Of a stretch of DNA of 64,000 nucleotides, positions 1 to 13,110 are shown in pieces (position 1 is the stretch's first letter; each line of letters begins with the position of its first letter). The notes under the pieces are model-generated. The model saw only the letters and a list, made by a program, of their open reading frames with translations. It was not told where the DNA came from and made no database searches. Made by a program: the position numbers and the translations under genes. The DNA is taken from the NCBI RefSeq assembly GCF_001522545.3, contig NC_031774.1:20240749-20304748 (forward strand). The letters are read 5' to 3'. This stretch comes from Parus major (lineage: Eukaryota; Chordata; Aves; Passeriformes; Paridae).

Positions 1-3000
1 TCCTCTGTATTTCTTGATAATAAACTTAGAAAATCTTGTTTAACAGTACTGTTATACCTTCATAACAATTGAATGTGGGTGTCTATTTTAAGCCTTCATT
101 CAGGTTTCTCCCTGTATGATTTTCCCACCAGACACTGGAGAATTTGAGCTCATCAGATGATGAAATAGCTTGAAATGAGAACCACTGGATCATGTTTCAA
201 TATTTATCACAGGTGCTGGAAAATCACACATGTAAACTTATAGAAGTGAACTCGAGTCAGAATTTGAGTGTGCAGAATTCCACTATAGCCATAGATAGTT
301 TAGTAGTTTGGTATCTCTCAGATGCATCTGTTAAACAAACACAAGGAAAGTTGAAAAAAAAAAAAAAGAGCATGCCCTGCTAACAGGGTTTTGAACACAA
401 GCTTATTAACATATAGAAAATATGAGAAGGTCGAGCTGAAAGCTGCAATGAGAAAACAAAAGATTATTTTCTATAAAATTCCCCAATATATGCTGAGTCT
501 GCAGATTCCAGTGTTGGCATTACTTGCACATGACTTCTAAAACAGGTTGCACCATTTGCTTTCTCCTCCAACAAAGAACAGTCATCCTGAAAAGAGCAGA
601 AAATTTGAGCCTGTAAGCATCCAACTTTGTTCCCATCTAGAGCTGAGTGCATATTTAAAGGTAAAATAATAAATGTTGTACACAACAGCCTTTAGGTACT
701 CTCAAGAAGTAAAAGGTTGTATGTAAATATAAAGGATTATTTTGTTTGTTTGAAGTAACTGGTCCTATTTAGAGAATGACATGAGAAAAATGGAAAGGCT
801 TTGGATCATGAGAGTTCTAATTCTAGCTTCTGCTCTTACAGTCTTTTATGATTGAATCACCACTGCTTGATGAAGCATTTACTCCTAAATGACACTGTTG
901 AAGACATTAATGAAGTAGGAGACCTAGTGAGTTAAATTAACATTTTTAACTTTCAAAAGTTATCATCACTAATACTAATTATGACACAGGAAGTATAATA
1001 ACTAACACAAAACTATCTAGAAGGACACAAAATTTCATGGTTGTTCATTTGAATGACAGCAAGGCAAAGAAACATTGGGAAAATATCATTGTCTATGCCA
1101 AATCAATTTGCATAATAGCAAATTTTAGTCACTCATCTATTCTAAAATCAGCCCTCTCATCTTGCTGAACCTGATTGAGAGGATTGGTCTGGAGAAAGCT
1201 CTTATTTATGTAAAATTATTAAATTGAAAGGTTTTTAAAGCGCCTTTTCACACACACACACAAAAATTAAGTTTGATGATAAAAATAAACACAGGATTAT
1301 ATTAAAATCCAAAATTATTATGAACACCTGATTTAATTCCCACACAGATTCTTATTCATAATTAACTTTCATTCTCCTAGTGGCCACTTGTTTATCTAAT
1401 GTATTAAATAGAATTTTATCTCCTTTTTTTCCCAACACTTGTTTTTACATGTCTTCTGTGTTGTACCCCATCCAAAATACCTCTAAAGAATGAAAACACC
1501 ATGAATTTTCCAAAGAAAATTTGACAGAAGTTAATGTCTTTGCATTCTAAGTTCAACCCAGAAAATTTTCATTTCAAAACCTTGAATGAAAGTATTCATC
1601 AGTAATAAATAACTGAAATAAGAATTTATTTGTCCAGCTACTGTAACACCTTATCCCGTTTAATAGCTGATTCCACAAAAATACAAACACCTGGGAAGTC
1701 ATGCCTGTTACACAGCATTAGTAACTTAAGACCACAGTAGATCAGAATAGGAGGACAGGTTCCTACACTCATATTTGCATATATGATTTTTTCATTTCTA
1801 TTCATTCACACAAGTGGTATGTGTTAAATACATAGGACAGGACTGTTGCCATCAATATAAAAATTTTTCATCCCTGGAAAATTAAAATAATCTGATATTT
1901 GAAGTTAGAGATTATAGTGAGTCAATCAAACACTATTTTCATACAGAGATATCTTTGCTATATTTCAAAATGTTCTCTCGTTATAATTTGAAGATAGAAA
2001 CTAAGGATGGAATATATCATTTGATTGATTCTAAATTTTGAACAGGATCCAACGTAGAGTTCACACTAAAACTAAAAAATTATTTTACATATAAAAGATT
2101 CTAGACTAGTTCTACATAATGAATGTCAATCATAAAAATGAGAAAATTTAGAAACTATCAATATATTTGATTTGTTGTGTGATTATAAGGGTTTTTTTTA
2201 TTAACCTACTCTTCTCTGACGTTTAGGTGTCACTTGGAGTACTCTGCTTATTCTATTCTACAGTTCTAATTATTAGATATTTTCAACACGTGGGAGACTT
2301 GCATTCAGCCCCATGACTGTGACACTACGGAAAACCAATAAGTACTCCAAGATTTTCAATACAAGAGATTTCACAAGACACAGTATGACTGCCACAAACC
2401 AAATCCTTATCCTGACTAGACCACATTTTCTACAGCCTTATGTCCCTGAAGTAATGAAAAACAAGGAAAAGCACACACAAGGCCAAAAAACTGCTATAAA
2501 ACAGATGCTACCACACTGTCCCAAATCCTGCCCTGCCTCATGCACTGATATTATCCATTCACACTTCAGTACCTAAGCATCCACTGCTCCTGACACCCTT
2601 TACAAACCTAGAGTAATCTCAATTTTTGCATTAAATGGGATGGAGATAAATGCTCTCTGCCTTTTAAGAGAACAATGAAATTATAAATTAATGGTAAAAT
2701 CCAAAAGCATTGCAGCCAAAATGATCATTGTCCATGCCCAAAGCCTCCCACTCTCTCTACATCTACTGAGCTTGACAAATTGCTTTCTCTGCCTAAGTAG
2801 CCCAAAGATTTCATTTTGGTTGGAACATTCAGTTAACATTCAAGTCCTTTATTCATCTCCCCATCCTGATTACAAGATTCCCATTTTTGATTTCAAGACT
2901 ACTCATTTGTGTGAGCATGCTACTTAAATGTCAGGTTCATGACCCCTTCAGGATACAGAAATTCTATCAGAACTCCAGCACATCTTCCAGTTTTGGTACA

Positions 3001-3325
3001 GTGAAAGGATCTCATACACAGCTTTTACCCCAGACCATTCTCACTCCTTACATTACCCCCCATGAGAGCTTCTTGGGGACATTTTGAAGTCAAAATAAGA
3101 GCTGCCTATAAGATTACAAAACCCTAAGTACTCACATTCCTTTTAAGCAAGAAGAATTCTCAGGGAAAAAGGAAATTCAGTTCTGATACACACAATATTG
3201 AAAACCAAAGATATCTAGACTATGCAATTATCAAAGCACAAGTCTTTGCACATACAGCTTCTGTTACTCCTTGTATATTATAAATAAGGACTCCACCAAG
3301 TGTAGTGTCCAAAAGAGGTCCATGT
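1..3325. other. Anonymous AT-rich non-coding sequence
   Basis: No recognisable exon, RNA gene or interspersed repeat was found here. The only low-complexity element noted is a short CA run near 1248-1262. The open frames (for example 2313-2576 on the plus strand, 87 codons) have no protein-family features and a length expected by chance in AT-rich DNA. The sequence is consistent with intergenic or deep intronic DNA. Confidence 0.6.
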
Positions 3326-3746
3326 AGATGGTGAGGGCCTAGAGGGGAAGTCATATGGGGAATGGCTGAGGTCACTTGGTCTGTTCAGCCTGGAGGAGTC
3401 TGACAGAAGAACTCATGACAGTCTACGGTTTCTTTGTGAGAGGAAAAGGAGGGAGACACTCATCTCTATCTGGTGACTGGTTCTGATAAGGGAACAGCAC
3501 ACAGCTGAGTCATAGGAGGTTTAAGTTGGATATCAGGAAAAGGTTTTTCACCCAGAGGGTGGTTGGGCACTGGAACAGGCTCCCCAGGGAAGTCATGGTA
3601 GTATCAAATCTATCGGAATTTAGAAAGATTTGGGCAACACACTCAGGCACATGATGCAGTTATGATGTTGTCCCGTGTAGGGCCAGGAGTTAGACATGAT
3701 GATCCTTGTAGGTCACTTCCAACTCAGGATATTATTCTATGATTCC
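3326..3746 (+). mobile_element. CR1 LINE, 5'-truncated 3' fragment
   Basis: This segment follows the 3' part of an avian CR1 retrotransposon in the sense orientation: the decayed end of ORF2, then the short 3' UTR. Seen directly are the block around 3520-3600 (GTTGGATATCAGGAAAA, then a CACTGGAACAGGCTCCCCAG-type motif) and the terminal TTCTATGATTCC at about 3734-3745. That terminus is the hallmark 3' end of CR1, which lacks a poly-A tail. The 5' boundary is approximate because 5' truncation is normal for CR1. Stops and small indels interrupt the coding part, so the copy is dead. The family is well known in birds; the exact subfamily cannot be set by eye. Confidence 0.9.
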
Positions 3747-6700
3747 AAGCACAATTGTTATATGCTTTGTCTACTGGCATGAGTTGGTCCTGAGAACACC
3801 CATAAAGAGACACAGATGTTCTGAAAGTGAAATAGCTTATCTGAGCTTTACAGTTTTACATCTTTCTTTGTGGTTCTTGAAAGAAAATTTCTCACATATC
3901 AGAGTTCTTTCTTTCAAGCTGGCCCTTTACATGGCTCATACAACTGCCATTTTACTTTGTACAGACAAAAGGGAGAGAACCTATTTTGTCTTCATCCAAT
4001 TACTTTTTTCCCAATGAAGAATTAATACTATAGAAAATTCCTCCAGCAGCTTGTAAGTCCACATATACTAAAAAATCAATCCTACACTTGAAAAAAAAAG
4101 GCATTTTTATCAGAATTATTTCTCAGTGATTTCTGTAATTCTTTGCAAAGGTTGTTTGGCCATCCATGTGTAACACAGCAAGAGATTGAGTTCCACTACT
4201 ATAATGAGCCACAGAAAAAGAACAGAAGACATCAAAGACAAATGTAATATCATATCCTATGATGAATGATAGCAAGGAATTCCTTTCATGAAGCTTCCAG
4301 ATCACCCTAGAAAATGGAACTATACATCCCTGGGAATGAGGAGGAAAAAAAAAATCCTCAAAATACCACAAAAAATTTAAAAAAGAACAGAACAAAAAAA
4401 GACAGCTATACTAACATAGTAACCTGATAGCCATATTAACTTGAACAGATAAGATTAAATTTCATTCTGATCCTAAATATGGAGAATAACTTAAACCTAA
4501 ATTTACAAGTACAAAACTTAAGTATACACAATGAAACAGGAGACTTTAACTCCAGTGTAACTTGCTACCATATTACCTTCCATTGAGTTTTAGTTCTAGT
4601 AATTTAAAAACTGGATTCTGCAACTGCAGAAGAGGAAGGAGAAAAAAAGAAAACCTTCTTGACCTCAATAAATGACCAGGAAAGCTTTGAAGTTTAAAAT
4701 TAAAACAAATAAAAGTGCAAATCAGAGGCTGCAAGACTACTTTCAAAATTCTTCAGATAAAACAGAACATCAGATATCAATATGTTCCTACTTATGGCAG
4801 GAATTTTTGGATGTATTTACATAACCTTTATTTCAAACTTTACCTTAAAACCATTTTGTTTCTCTTACTCTTCTTTCCTTATAAATAATTTTCGAACCTC
4901 ACTTCATGACTTATTGCAGATGTTCTTCAGTTTATCATTGGTTAGTAATAATTTATACAGTTTTAATATTATCTTTTAACATAGCTATTCTCCCTCTCCA
5001 ATATGTTCAGAGAAAACCATCTCTAAACTTCAGCTGGACTGCACTACACAGACCATGTTATCTCATGCTCTCTAAACTGCCCTGTTGCTCTCCCTACTCT
5101 GAACATACTCCAAATCACATTATTTCTTCTTAATATAAGTATCTTTCACACTACGTATTGCCTATTAAAAAATGACACTGCTATTCCTCTAAGGCTGAAA
5201 ATAATTTTCAATGAATGCCTTCTAGAACCTGCTTTGTCATTCCCCTGCTACTTAACAGTGTCAGCAGATAATCGTTCTCTGACCAATATGTTCAGATTCC
5301 CTCCTTCTCCCACCACCTCCAACTGGTAAATCCCAAGATTATACCTAAATTCCTAGTAGAGGTGTCCTCATGCCAGACTTTATTATTGGATTTCAATCTA
5401 GTGCAATTATTCAGAACAAGATCTCTCCCTGGTTTTCACTGATGAATGATACCATCAATCTGTGCCTAATTACAGCTCTTACACTTTTGAGTGCAGCCTT
5501 GTCTAAGAAATAATTTATCATATTAGAAAAATATGCAGTCATACTTTTACCTCTACTTCTGAATCAAAAAAAATGCAATCTTTATGTTTATTACCATTAT
5601 TTATCTGCTTTTTACTAAAAAATCAGTATTCTTCCTTACTAGAAAAACTTGCACATCCATATATGTGTATTTATCTATACTTACTTATATATGTTTAGAA
5701 ATAGCCAGCACATCGACATATACAGACCTTATAATCTGAAGGTGGAACACTGTATCTGTTTGACACCTTCTTATAAAACTTTTTAAAAGTGTCTCCAAAT
5801 GATATTTTGAAATTGAAATTACTGGAGAGGAAGAATGCTTTCTAGCATTAAAATGTATTAGAAATTTAAACAATGAAAAAATGCATAAAGTATTTTTAAG
5901 CAGTATAAAATATTATTTTCACCTTACTCTGTTTGTAATCAATGTCTTTTTTGTTCATTTAAGTATCTGGGGAATTATTAGGAAGTCATCAAAATGTTCT
6001 GTATCATTCACCAAATATTAGATCAGCCTCATGCTAGAAAAATCAATAAACATTTTCATAACATTTCCAATAGAAATTAATGCAAACAGTATATCTATGG
6101 AAAGTGCTGAAACAAAAATAAAATGCCAAAAGCAGCAGTTCCTTTCTAAAGTGTTATTGGGATTAATGACCTTTTTTCTGTGAAAAAAATCCTTTCAAAA
6201 GCAATCAGCTCTACAGACTATTTAACAGAAATACATTTCGAATGACTGAGAACTAATCAATCAGTCTGAGTGCACAGAAAAATGACATGCTATATGATTT
6301 TGACACAGATGACATCGCTTTGTGAGCAAAAACATTCAATGGGCTTAGTCCAGCCGATGAGATTGGGAGACTGCCTGCTTTTCTATCTGTGGCACACATC
6401 CAAAGCAGGACTATATTCCCATGACATTTACTGAGGAGCCACTGTAAGTTCTTTATTCAGAAGTACACAGGCATGAAAACTAAATTTCCAGAACTGTTAT
6501 ATCCATGATCTGAAAAACCTATGGTTATTTTGTACCAGATTTCCTGTGTGCTTCACATCCTCTCCTAATAAATCAGGTTCATAATAGATAATTTATTATT
6601 ACTCTGGAGAGTCTTACCAAATAGGGTATGATGTTTGAATCAAAGTGGGGTGCTGAACATGTGCCAAGGAAGGCAGCAAAAGAGCTACTCCATCATTTCA

Positions 6701-9205
6701 GTACTTCAGCCTTCTATTATGATTGCATTGGCACCTTTCCTAATGTATAAGTGAATTTAATCTGCAGCAGTGCTGTACGGAAGGTGTGCTGTATGAACCT
6801 TGAATTTTAATGTAAAACATTCTGGATAATTTTCCACACACTATATGGAAATTAGTGAAGTTCACACACTTGGCTGCCTCTAAATCTGAAAATGCCACAG
6901 ATCTGCACGAAGAGTTGAGCAATTCTGAAAATTAATGACTGTCACATATGGCCATAAGATATTCCTAGTGAGTTAGTGACTTCAGGTTAGTGGCTTCAGC
7001 TATAGGAGATGTTTAACTCTGCTGCAAATCTGCAGTTTTTCTTTTCAAAGTTACCTAACACCCAATGCTCAAGAGAAGAAATACAGCATAATGCAAGATT
7101 ATTCCACCTTCCCTTAATCCACTGTTTTTCAACAAAATGACCAATGGAATATTAAGTCTTGAGGCCACTGGTTTAACTCTTCTCTGTATGACCTGTTTCA
7201 GCTTTGCCCTCTCTTCTTATGGAGACTAGAAGAGCCTCCGAGGGTAAAGGAAAATTAGCACTTCAAAAGTTGTAGTACAATTATTTGGTTGTAATCACTC
7301 TCATTTTACAATCTCCATAATTTTCTTTCTATCCCTCTGCCCTGCATCCTTATATCCTCTGCTAGACTGTCTCTTTCCTGCATATTATAGTTAGGTTATC
7401 ATCTATGTTACAAGATGCATGATAGCCCTATGAATAGAAAATATTAAATACTTTAGATAACACTTAAAATGCATAGAGGAGGACCAAGCTTTCTATCCTA
7501 GCACCCTAACTCACATCATCCTAAAATTAATAAGAGTTATTAACAGGTAAGTTGGTGTAATAACAAATAAACAGAAAACCACATGAAACTAAATCTTCTG
7601 CAAATAAATGGTTTCACTTCACACCAGATCATCAACTTCACTGTTGCTCTAGTCTCCAGCTGCCCCATCAGCACAGCCCCTCTGCCCACACCACACAGCT
7701 GAGTTATACACGTTCTTCTCAAGCTGCCACACAGCTGTTTGGCAACACAGTTCACCTGCACAGTTTGCAGTGGACTGCAGCACATAGGAGCCCTCTCTTG
7801 GCTGGATGTTCAGTGGGTATCTCAGACTGCTATTATACCTCCAGAAATGGAAGATCAGGGGAGTGACTTATCAGTCTTAGCTCCCAAGGCAAGGCTTTCA
7901 CCAGCAACTCTCCAAAACAGAGCTACATACAGAGCAGAGGTACATCCCTCCCGTAAATCTTTTCATCCTAATGAAATTCAGTCCTGAGAGATGACTCAAC
8001 TTCAATAGAAGATAGTGGGTGTGATGCTTGAGCTACCTTATGACCTGTAAAGATCCAGCCTGATGGGTCAGTTGTATCATTTCACAAGCACAGCTTTAAA
8101 TATTTCATCAGCAAAGGAAGAAAAAAACATTAAAAATGGAAAGATTTTTGCTGTTTGGGTTGGTTCCTTTTTATTTTTTTTTCCTTCTACATGGAACAAC
8201 CAGCATTTGAACAAAAGAAGGCAGTACTGAAATATGTGTATATGTCTGTACATAAAGAAAGCAAATCATAGGTTATCAGCTTGGATATGCCACGCTTCAT
8301 CTGATCATTGCTAGATGTGAGCAATGAAAACAGAGTTAATGTTCCATAGAGAAAGCAGAAGTGACAGTAATGCCCAGGAATGGACTTTTACACAAAGAAC
8401 TCACTGGAAAAGCTCAAATGTCAAGTGTAACAGAAGTTTACATTACTTCAGGTTTTTGACTTATGGCCCATGCTTGCTTTCTACTATCTGTATAAATGTA
8501 CACAGTAACACAACTTAAAATCTGGTTTAGCATAGAACTTTGTTTTTAATCATTATCTGCAGAGGGAATAATCACGAATCCCAATGTGTGTGAAAATTCC
8601 TTGGAGAAAATAATTCTTATTCTTTCACCTTCATGGGCAGTATGTGCCTCGAGGATGGACTGATCATACCATAGGCACAATTCAATTGGACCTGATATTG
8701 TTAATGCCACTTGCCTGAATTAGAAAGGGGGTAAGTTCCAAAATTGTTTTCTAGCCTTTGCCTTCTCCCTACCAGAAAATAATTTGTATTTAAAGCTTCA
8801 GCAGATCCCCACAGCAAAGTTTGTACTCGGTTTCCTCAAATATTTCATAGGTGTTAACCAGCCTGTCCCATCTCCCCTAATGCACTATTTCTTTATGAAA
8901 TTCATTCATTACAATATTGGGATCTGTAAATAACATGGTCGATCATAACACAGAAAATACATCTAGAAGCAAATATGTTTTCATAATTAAACTAGAATTA
9001 GAAAAGGGAGGAAAAAAAACAAAATAAAACCAAAACCACAAAAAAAACCACAAAAAACAAAACTATGATTTTTCCATAAGCTGAATTATATCTGTTTACC
9101 ACACACAGCTCTGTTACTATGGCTAAGGTGGTGGGTTCACAGGCTTTAAAATACAGCAGCATTTAATCCTCCTTTTATAAATGCCTATGACCTATTAGAA
9201 ATCAC
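3747..9205. other. Anonymous AT-rich non-coding sequence
   Basis: I see no gene or confident repeat. Several reading frames of 60-92 codons exist (for example 3739-4017 plus and 4123-4395 minus), but they have no recognisable domains and sit at chance length. A G-poor A/C-rich tract lies at 9011-9063 and is listed separately. Region 7540-8000 is somewhat less AT-rich, and frames on both strands overlap there, but nothing in it resembles a known protein. Confidence 0.55.
9011..9063. repeat. A/C-rich low-complexity tract
   Basis: The plus strand is a run of A and C with almost no G, made of AAAAC- and CCAAAA-like units. It is one of about seven such tracts in the window. It looks like a degraded CAAA-type microsatellite. 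Confidence 0.8.
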
Positions 9206-9370
9206 GGGCCTGATTTTCAGAGATACTGAGCCTGTCTCTTCCATTTACTTTACCCTGAGATGTGTGTGCTCAGTCAACTCTCCTGGAAATCAAAATCCAG
9301 TAACTATACATGATATTAATGGCCAGGTTCTCTGCCTTCGAATAAAGTACACTGATTTATATTGGCTGAG
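9206..9370. repeat. Ancient palindrome-derived amniote repeat relics (two adjacent)
   Basis: Two neighbouring segments look like halves of old palindromic repeats. At 9206-9298 a left arm GGGCCTGATTTTCAGAGAT is answered by a right arm near 9268-9298 ending GGAAATCAAAATCC, which is approximately its reverse complement. The inner parts ACTGAGC and GCTCAGT also pair. At 9321-9370 a second segment begins GGCCAGGTTCTCTGCC and contains TACACTGATTTATAT and GGCTGAGG. From memory, both follow the pattern of ancient non-autonomous repeats found in turtles, crocodilians and birds whose arms read like CCTGATTTTCAGAGGTGCTGAGC. I cannot assign a formal family name. The pairing is visible in the sequence; the age and family are inference. 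Confidence 0.45.
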
Positions 9371-12300
9371 GCTGTTTCTCATGCTGTGTTTCTGGACACC
9401 ACAGCCTTTCTGCTTACAGTAAAACAGAAATAAGTAAAAAATAGAGATAAGATAGATAAATGAGATAAATTAAACAATAGATTAAAATAGACATATTAGA
9501 CTATCACAGGACTGCTCCCTCCCACAGACTCCTCTCCTTCCTCTCCTGGAGCTCATGCTGCTGCCTTCTTCATTTGCCTTTGGCAAGCTGCCACTGCCAA
9601 CTCCTTCTTACTCCCTGACTGGACACAAGCTGACTGCAGGACATTCAAAGCCTTTGCACTGAAATTCTCAGTTCCTTGATCTAGACACACATATGCAGAG
9701 TGGCAGTAAACAGAATCAGCTAAATCAGCTATACTGTATCACAAAATTTATTACTTGACTTCATGATACTGAAATACCAGATTTTCAAAGGTCACTGTTC
9801 ATGTAAATCTTCATAATGTTCAGCCAATTTACGTGAGAAGAATGTCTCACACAGTTTGCATATACACAGCAATTTTTCCTTTTGGAGTTACACACCCAAT
9901 CACTACTAAGTAGTTTTACCTTTTGGCCTATGAAAATTTGCCTCAGAATGATACAGAATGATGTGGAAACAATTAAGATTGTCTGCTCAATATCTGCCAG
10001 AGGTTCTCCAGCATCTGATAATGAGCTGACACGATTGAATGATTGCAAGAGACTATTAAGGACATACAATTTTGATGCAATGTACTTGGATCTCAGACTG
10101 AGAGTTTGGGAAATTCCCCACAGTATCACTAGGGACACTATACTGTACACATGGCCTCTTGGAAACTCATTTCTCTATTTGCATTAACTTTATAACAAAA
10201 AAAAAAAGAAGCATTTAATCATTTAATTCTGGAAAGATGAAATGTCAGTTGTGTATGTAGGAATTCTTAATCCTAGTTCTAATGTATTTTATTGAGATGA
10301 GGCAGATGCAGACACAAACTCCTGAAGAGCTATGCCAGGAAAAGCTGTTTCTCCTGCAATTCAGAATATGAGTGTGCTTGTGCACTGGTGTGAGATTTGT
10401 TTTGATTGGTCAGACATTCACTTATTCCACTAGATTGGTTCTGCAGGGGCCCAGAGGAGCTGTGTGTGGCAGTGACACATGGAGCTCCTCTGTAAAAAGA
10501 ATGCTTTCCAACTGCATATCTATGTTTCAATGAAGGAGAAAGAGAAGATGCAGTGTTTTCTGTTTTCCCCTACTTTACATTACTTGTCCAAAGAAAAAAA
10601 AATCTCAGTTTGTCAAGTCTGTAAACTCTTTTCCCCTTATCTAAAAAGAAGATGCAGAATTAGAAGAATTCCATGACCAAAAAATAAAGTCTGAATTCTT
10701 TATCTTTTCTCTGTTAGATTCATCTCACTCATCAATGAAGAGGGAGAGTCCTCAAATTTCAAAGAGGTACCTGCCTCAACTTGCTGACACATTCATGTTG
10801 CCCAGCCCCTCTGGAAATGGCTGCTGCTTGTTACAGATTTTAGTTTCCAGTCACCACACTTCCCACTTGAGCTGCTAAAATGATCTTCAAACAGTATTAG
10901 TAACCAGCAGCTGCACATCAGAATAGTTTTCATTTTTCACTATGCAGATCTTATACCTGCCATCATCCACCATGAATATATCTACCTCATTTATTTAAGA
11001 CCTAGCTTCCATGTCCAATTTCTCTTCATTTTCTCACTTAACAGGATTTCACTCCCCTGCAGTGAATGTTTATATACATAAGGATTTAAATTGGTTGAAT
11101 TAACTGAGATAATTTCTGTTTGGTACCACCTATCTAATTTACCACACAGTTGTAAAATGAAACAACTCTGTATTTTAACTACATAAATAAAAAGAGAGCA
11201 AAAATTCCACAAACATTAAAACATAATTTTGGTTCAATTCCTTCAGTGTTATATAAACAGATAGTGTTTTACTTCTAGTCCATGTGAAATTACAAAACTA
11301 CTTGTTAATGGATTTTAAAATTTTATTTCTATGTTAAAGACTTTAGACCCAAATTCATCTCAAAAAAATGACTTAACCCATTTCTGGGACTGCAGAACTA
11401 GTGATTTTAACAACTTGAATCTCCAGCCTTGATAATATATCTCTTCTCAGGATGGATATAGTTATAGCCATGTGAGTTTTAGCAGTTGGTCTTTAGTGCT
11501 GTTTCAGTTGATGATTCATTTATTCTGTAGGTAGAAATAAGTATAGCTAATGAGATCACAGAAACATTCTGACAGCTTTGATGTGAATACAATCCCTATA
11601 TTAAGAGCAGTGTGTGGAGGAGTAAAGGGTGGGATGTTCTCACTTGTATTTTGAAATAAGTTTGGTGGATCTCAGCACAGTGCATATCAGACTGATGTTC
11701 AGAAAAATCACCAGTCAAACTAAAATGGGCACCATTCTTAGCAACAGCAGCAAAAAATAATGATTAAATGGGCACAGCAGGATCAAAACAGACTTGCTAT
11801 GCATTTACTGAAGGGAAAGTGCCTTCAGAAATTTGATGCCAATCTCAGCCATACAGTGAAACCATGGTCAAGCCAACACCCTTAATGACAAATAATTTTA
11901 GGTTCTAAAATATAAGTAATAAATTTTCAGATGGATTAAACCTGCCCTGTTCTATTAACTTCAGGAAAGCTGTGCTATTTTCCAAAAAGTTTTCAAAAAA
12001 TATTAGTAGTTACCTACCACCTAAACATTTTATTTCTTCTTGTATGGCTATGCTAATTTAATGGTGTTTTTCTATCAGAGAAAACCCCCCAACAAGCTGT
12101 TATGGTCCTCCATCCATCAACTACTCCCCTAATGCCAGTTTTCTGAGCTATGCATTATATATCTTGCAGCTCTCAGACACAGGAAGATTTTGACACTGGT
12201 GGTACCAAGATCAGAAATTTTTTGATCCTTTTTGTAGAATAAAAAAAACCCATACATTTTAAGTAACCACTATCATCCACCACAAAATAAGTGAGTAGTA

Positions 12301-12991
12301 CAGTGGCTGTATGAAAACTCCTTGTCATATCTGAATGGAAAGGAGACTAAAGTTAGAAAAAAGCATTACAGTTTTACTCTTCACACTTTTCAAAAAAAAT
12401 CAGTAACAACATGAAAAGTTTAATGTGATGCAAACGTTTCATAAATTAATAGTATTAAAGCAAAATTTCCTTCTCTAAACTTATCATCCTTCCAGCTTTC
12501 TACAGAACAGCATTGGAGAGAGGGGAGACATTATATTTTCTTGTGTGCAGAATCTAGGGGTTTCTGAAATCATGATTCATTTTTCTTTATACACAGGAAC
12601 AGAGTCTAAAATATTTTACATCTTCGTTGAGAAGCTAGGAGGAAGAAACCTTCTAAGTTCTCTCTGAAATGATGGGGATGGGAGTAGGACTGAGGACACT
12701 GGGCAAATGAGGCACACTGATCAGCCTGAGATTCTACTACCCTCATCTCCCTCTTCCTCACATTTGAATCCACTTTGATAGCATGACATCTAAAAGCCAT
12801 TATCACAGTCCACACCATGACAAAACTTGCAGTTTTATTATCTTCCTCTCACGCTTTGTCTTCTTTAGAACACCCTGACTGCCTATTACTCTAAATATAG
12901 GAACCTTTCCACTGCCAATGATTTGCATAAAAATCTAGCAACACTGGATTAAACTCGCGCTTGATAGGGGATCTAACCTGCATTTGTGATT

Positions 12992-13110
12992 GAAAACAAA
13001 ACAAAACAAAAAACCAAACCAAAACAACAACCAAAAAAACCCCAAAAACCAATGAACAACCCAAACAAAACAAAACAAAACAAAACAAAAAACAAAAAAA
13101 AGGAAAAAGA
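12992..13110. repeat. (AAAAC)n-type A/C-rich tract
   Basis: About 120 bases are almost entirely A and C on the plus strand, with runs of AAAAC at both ends (about 12993-13012 and 13065-13090). The tract opens overlapping reading frames on both strands that encode only Lys/Pro/Asn/Gln-rich or Phe/Val/Leu-rich low-complexity peptide. Those frames are artefacts of composition and not genes. Confidence 0.9.
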
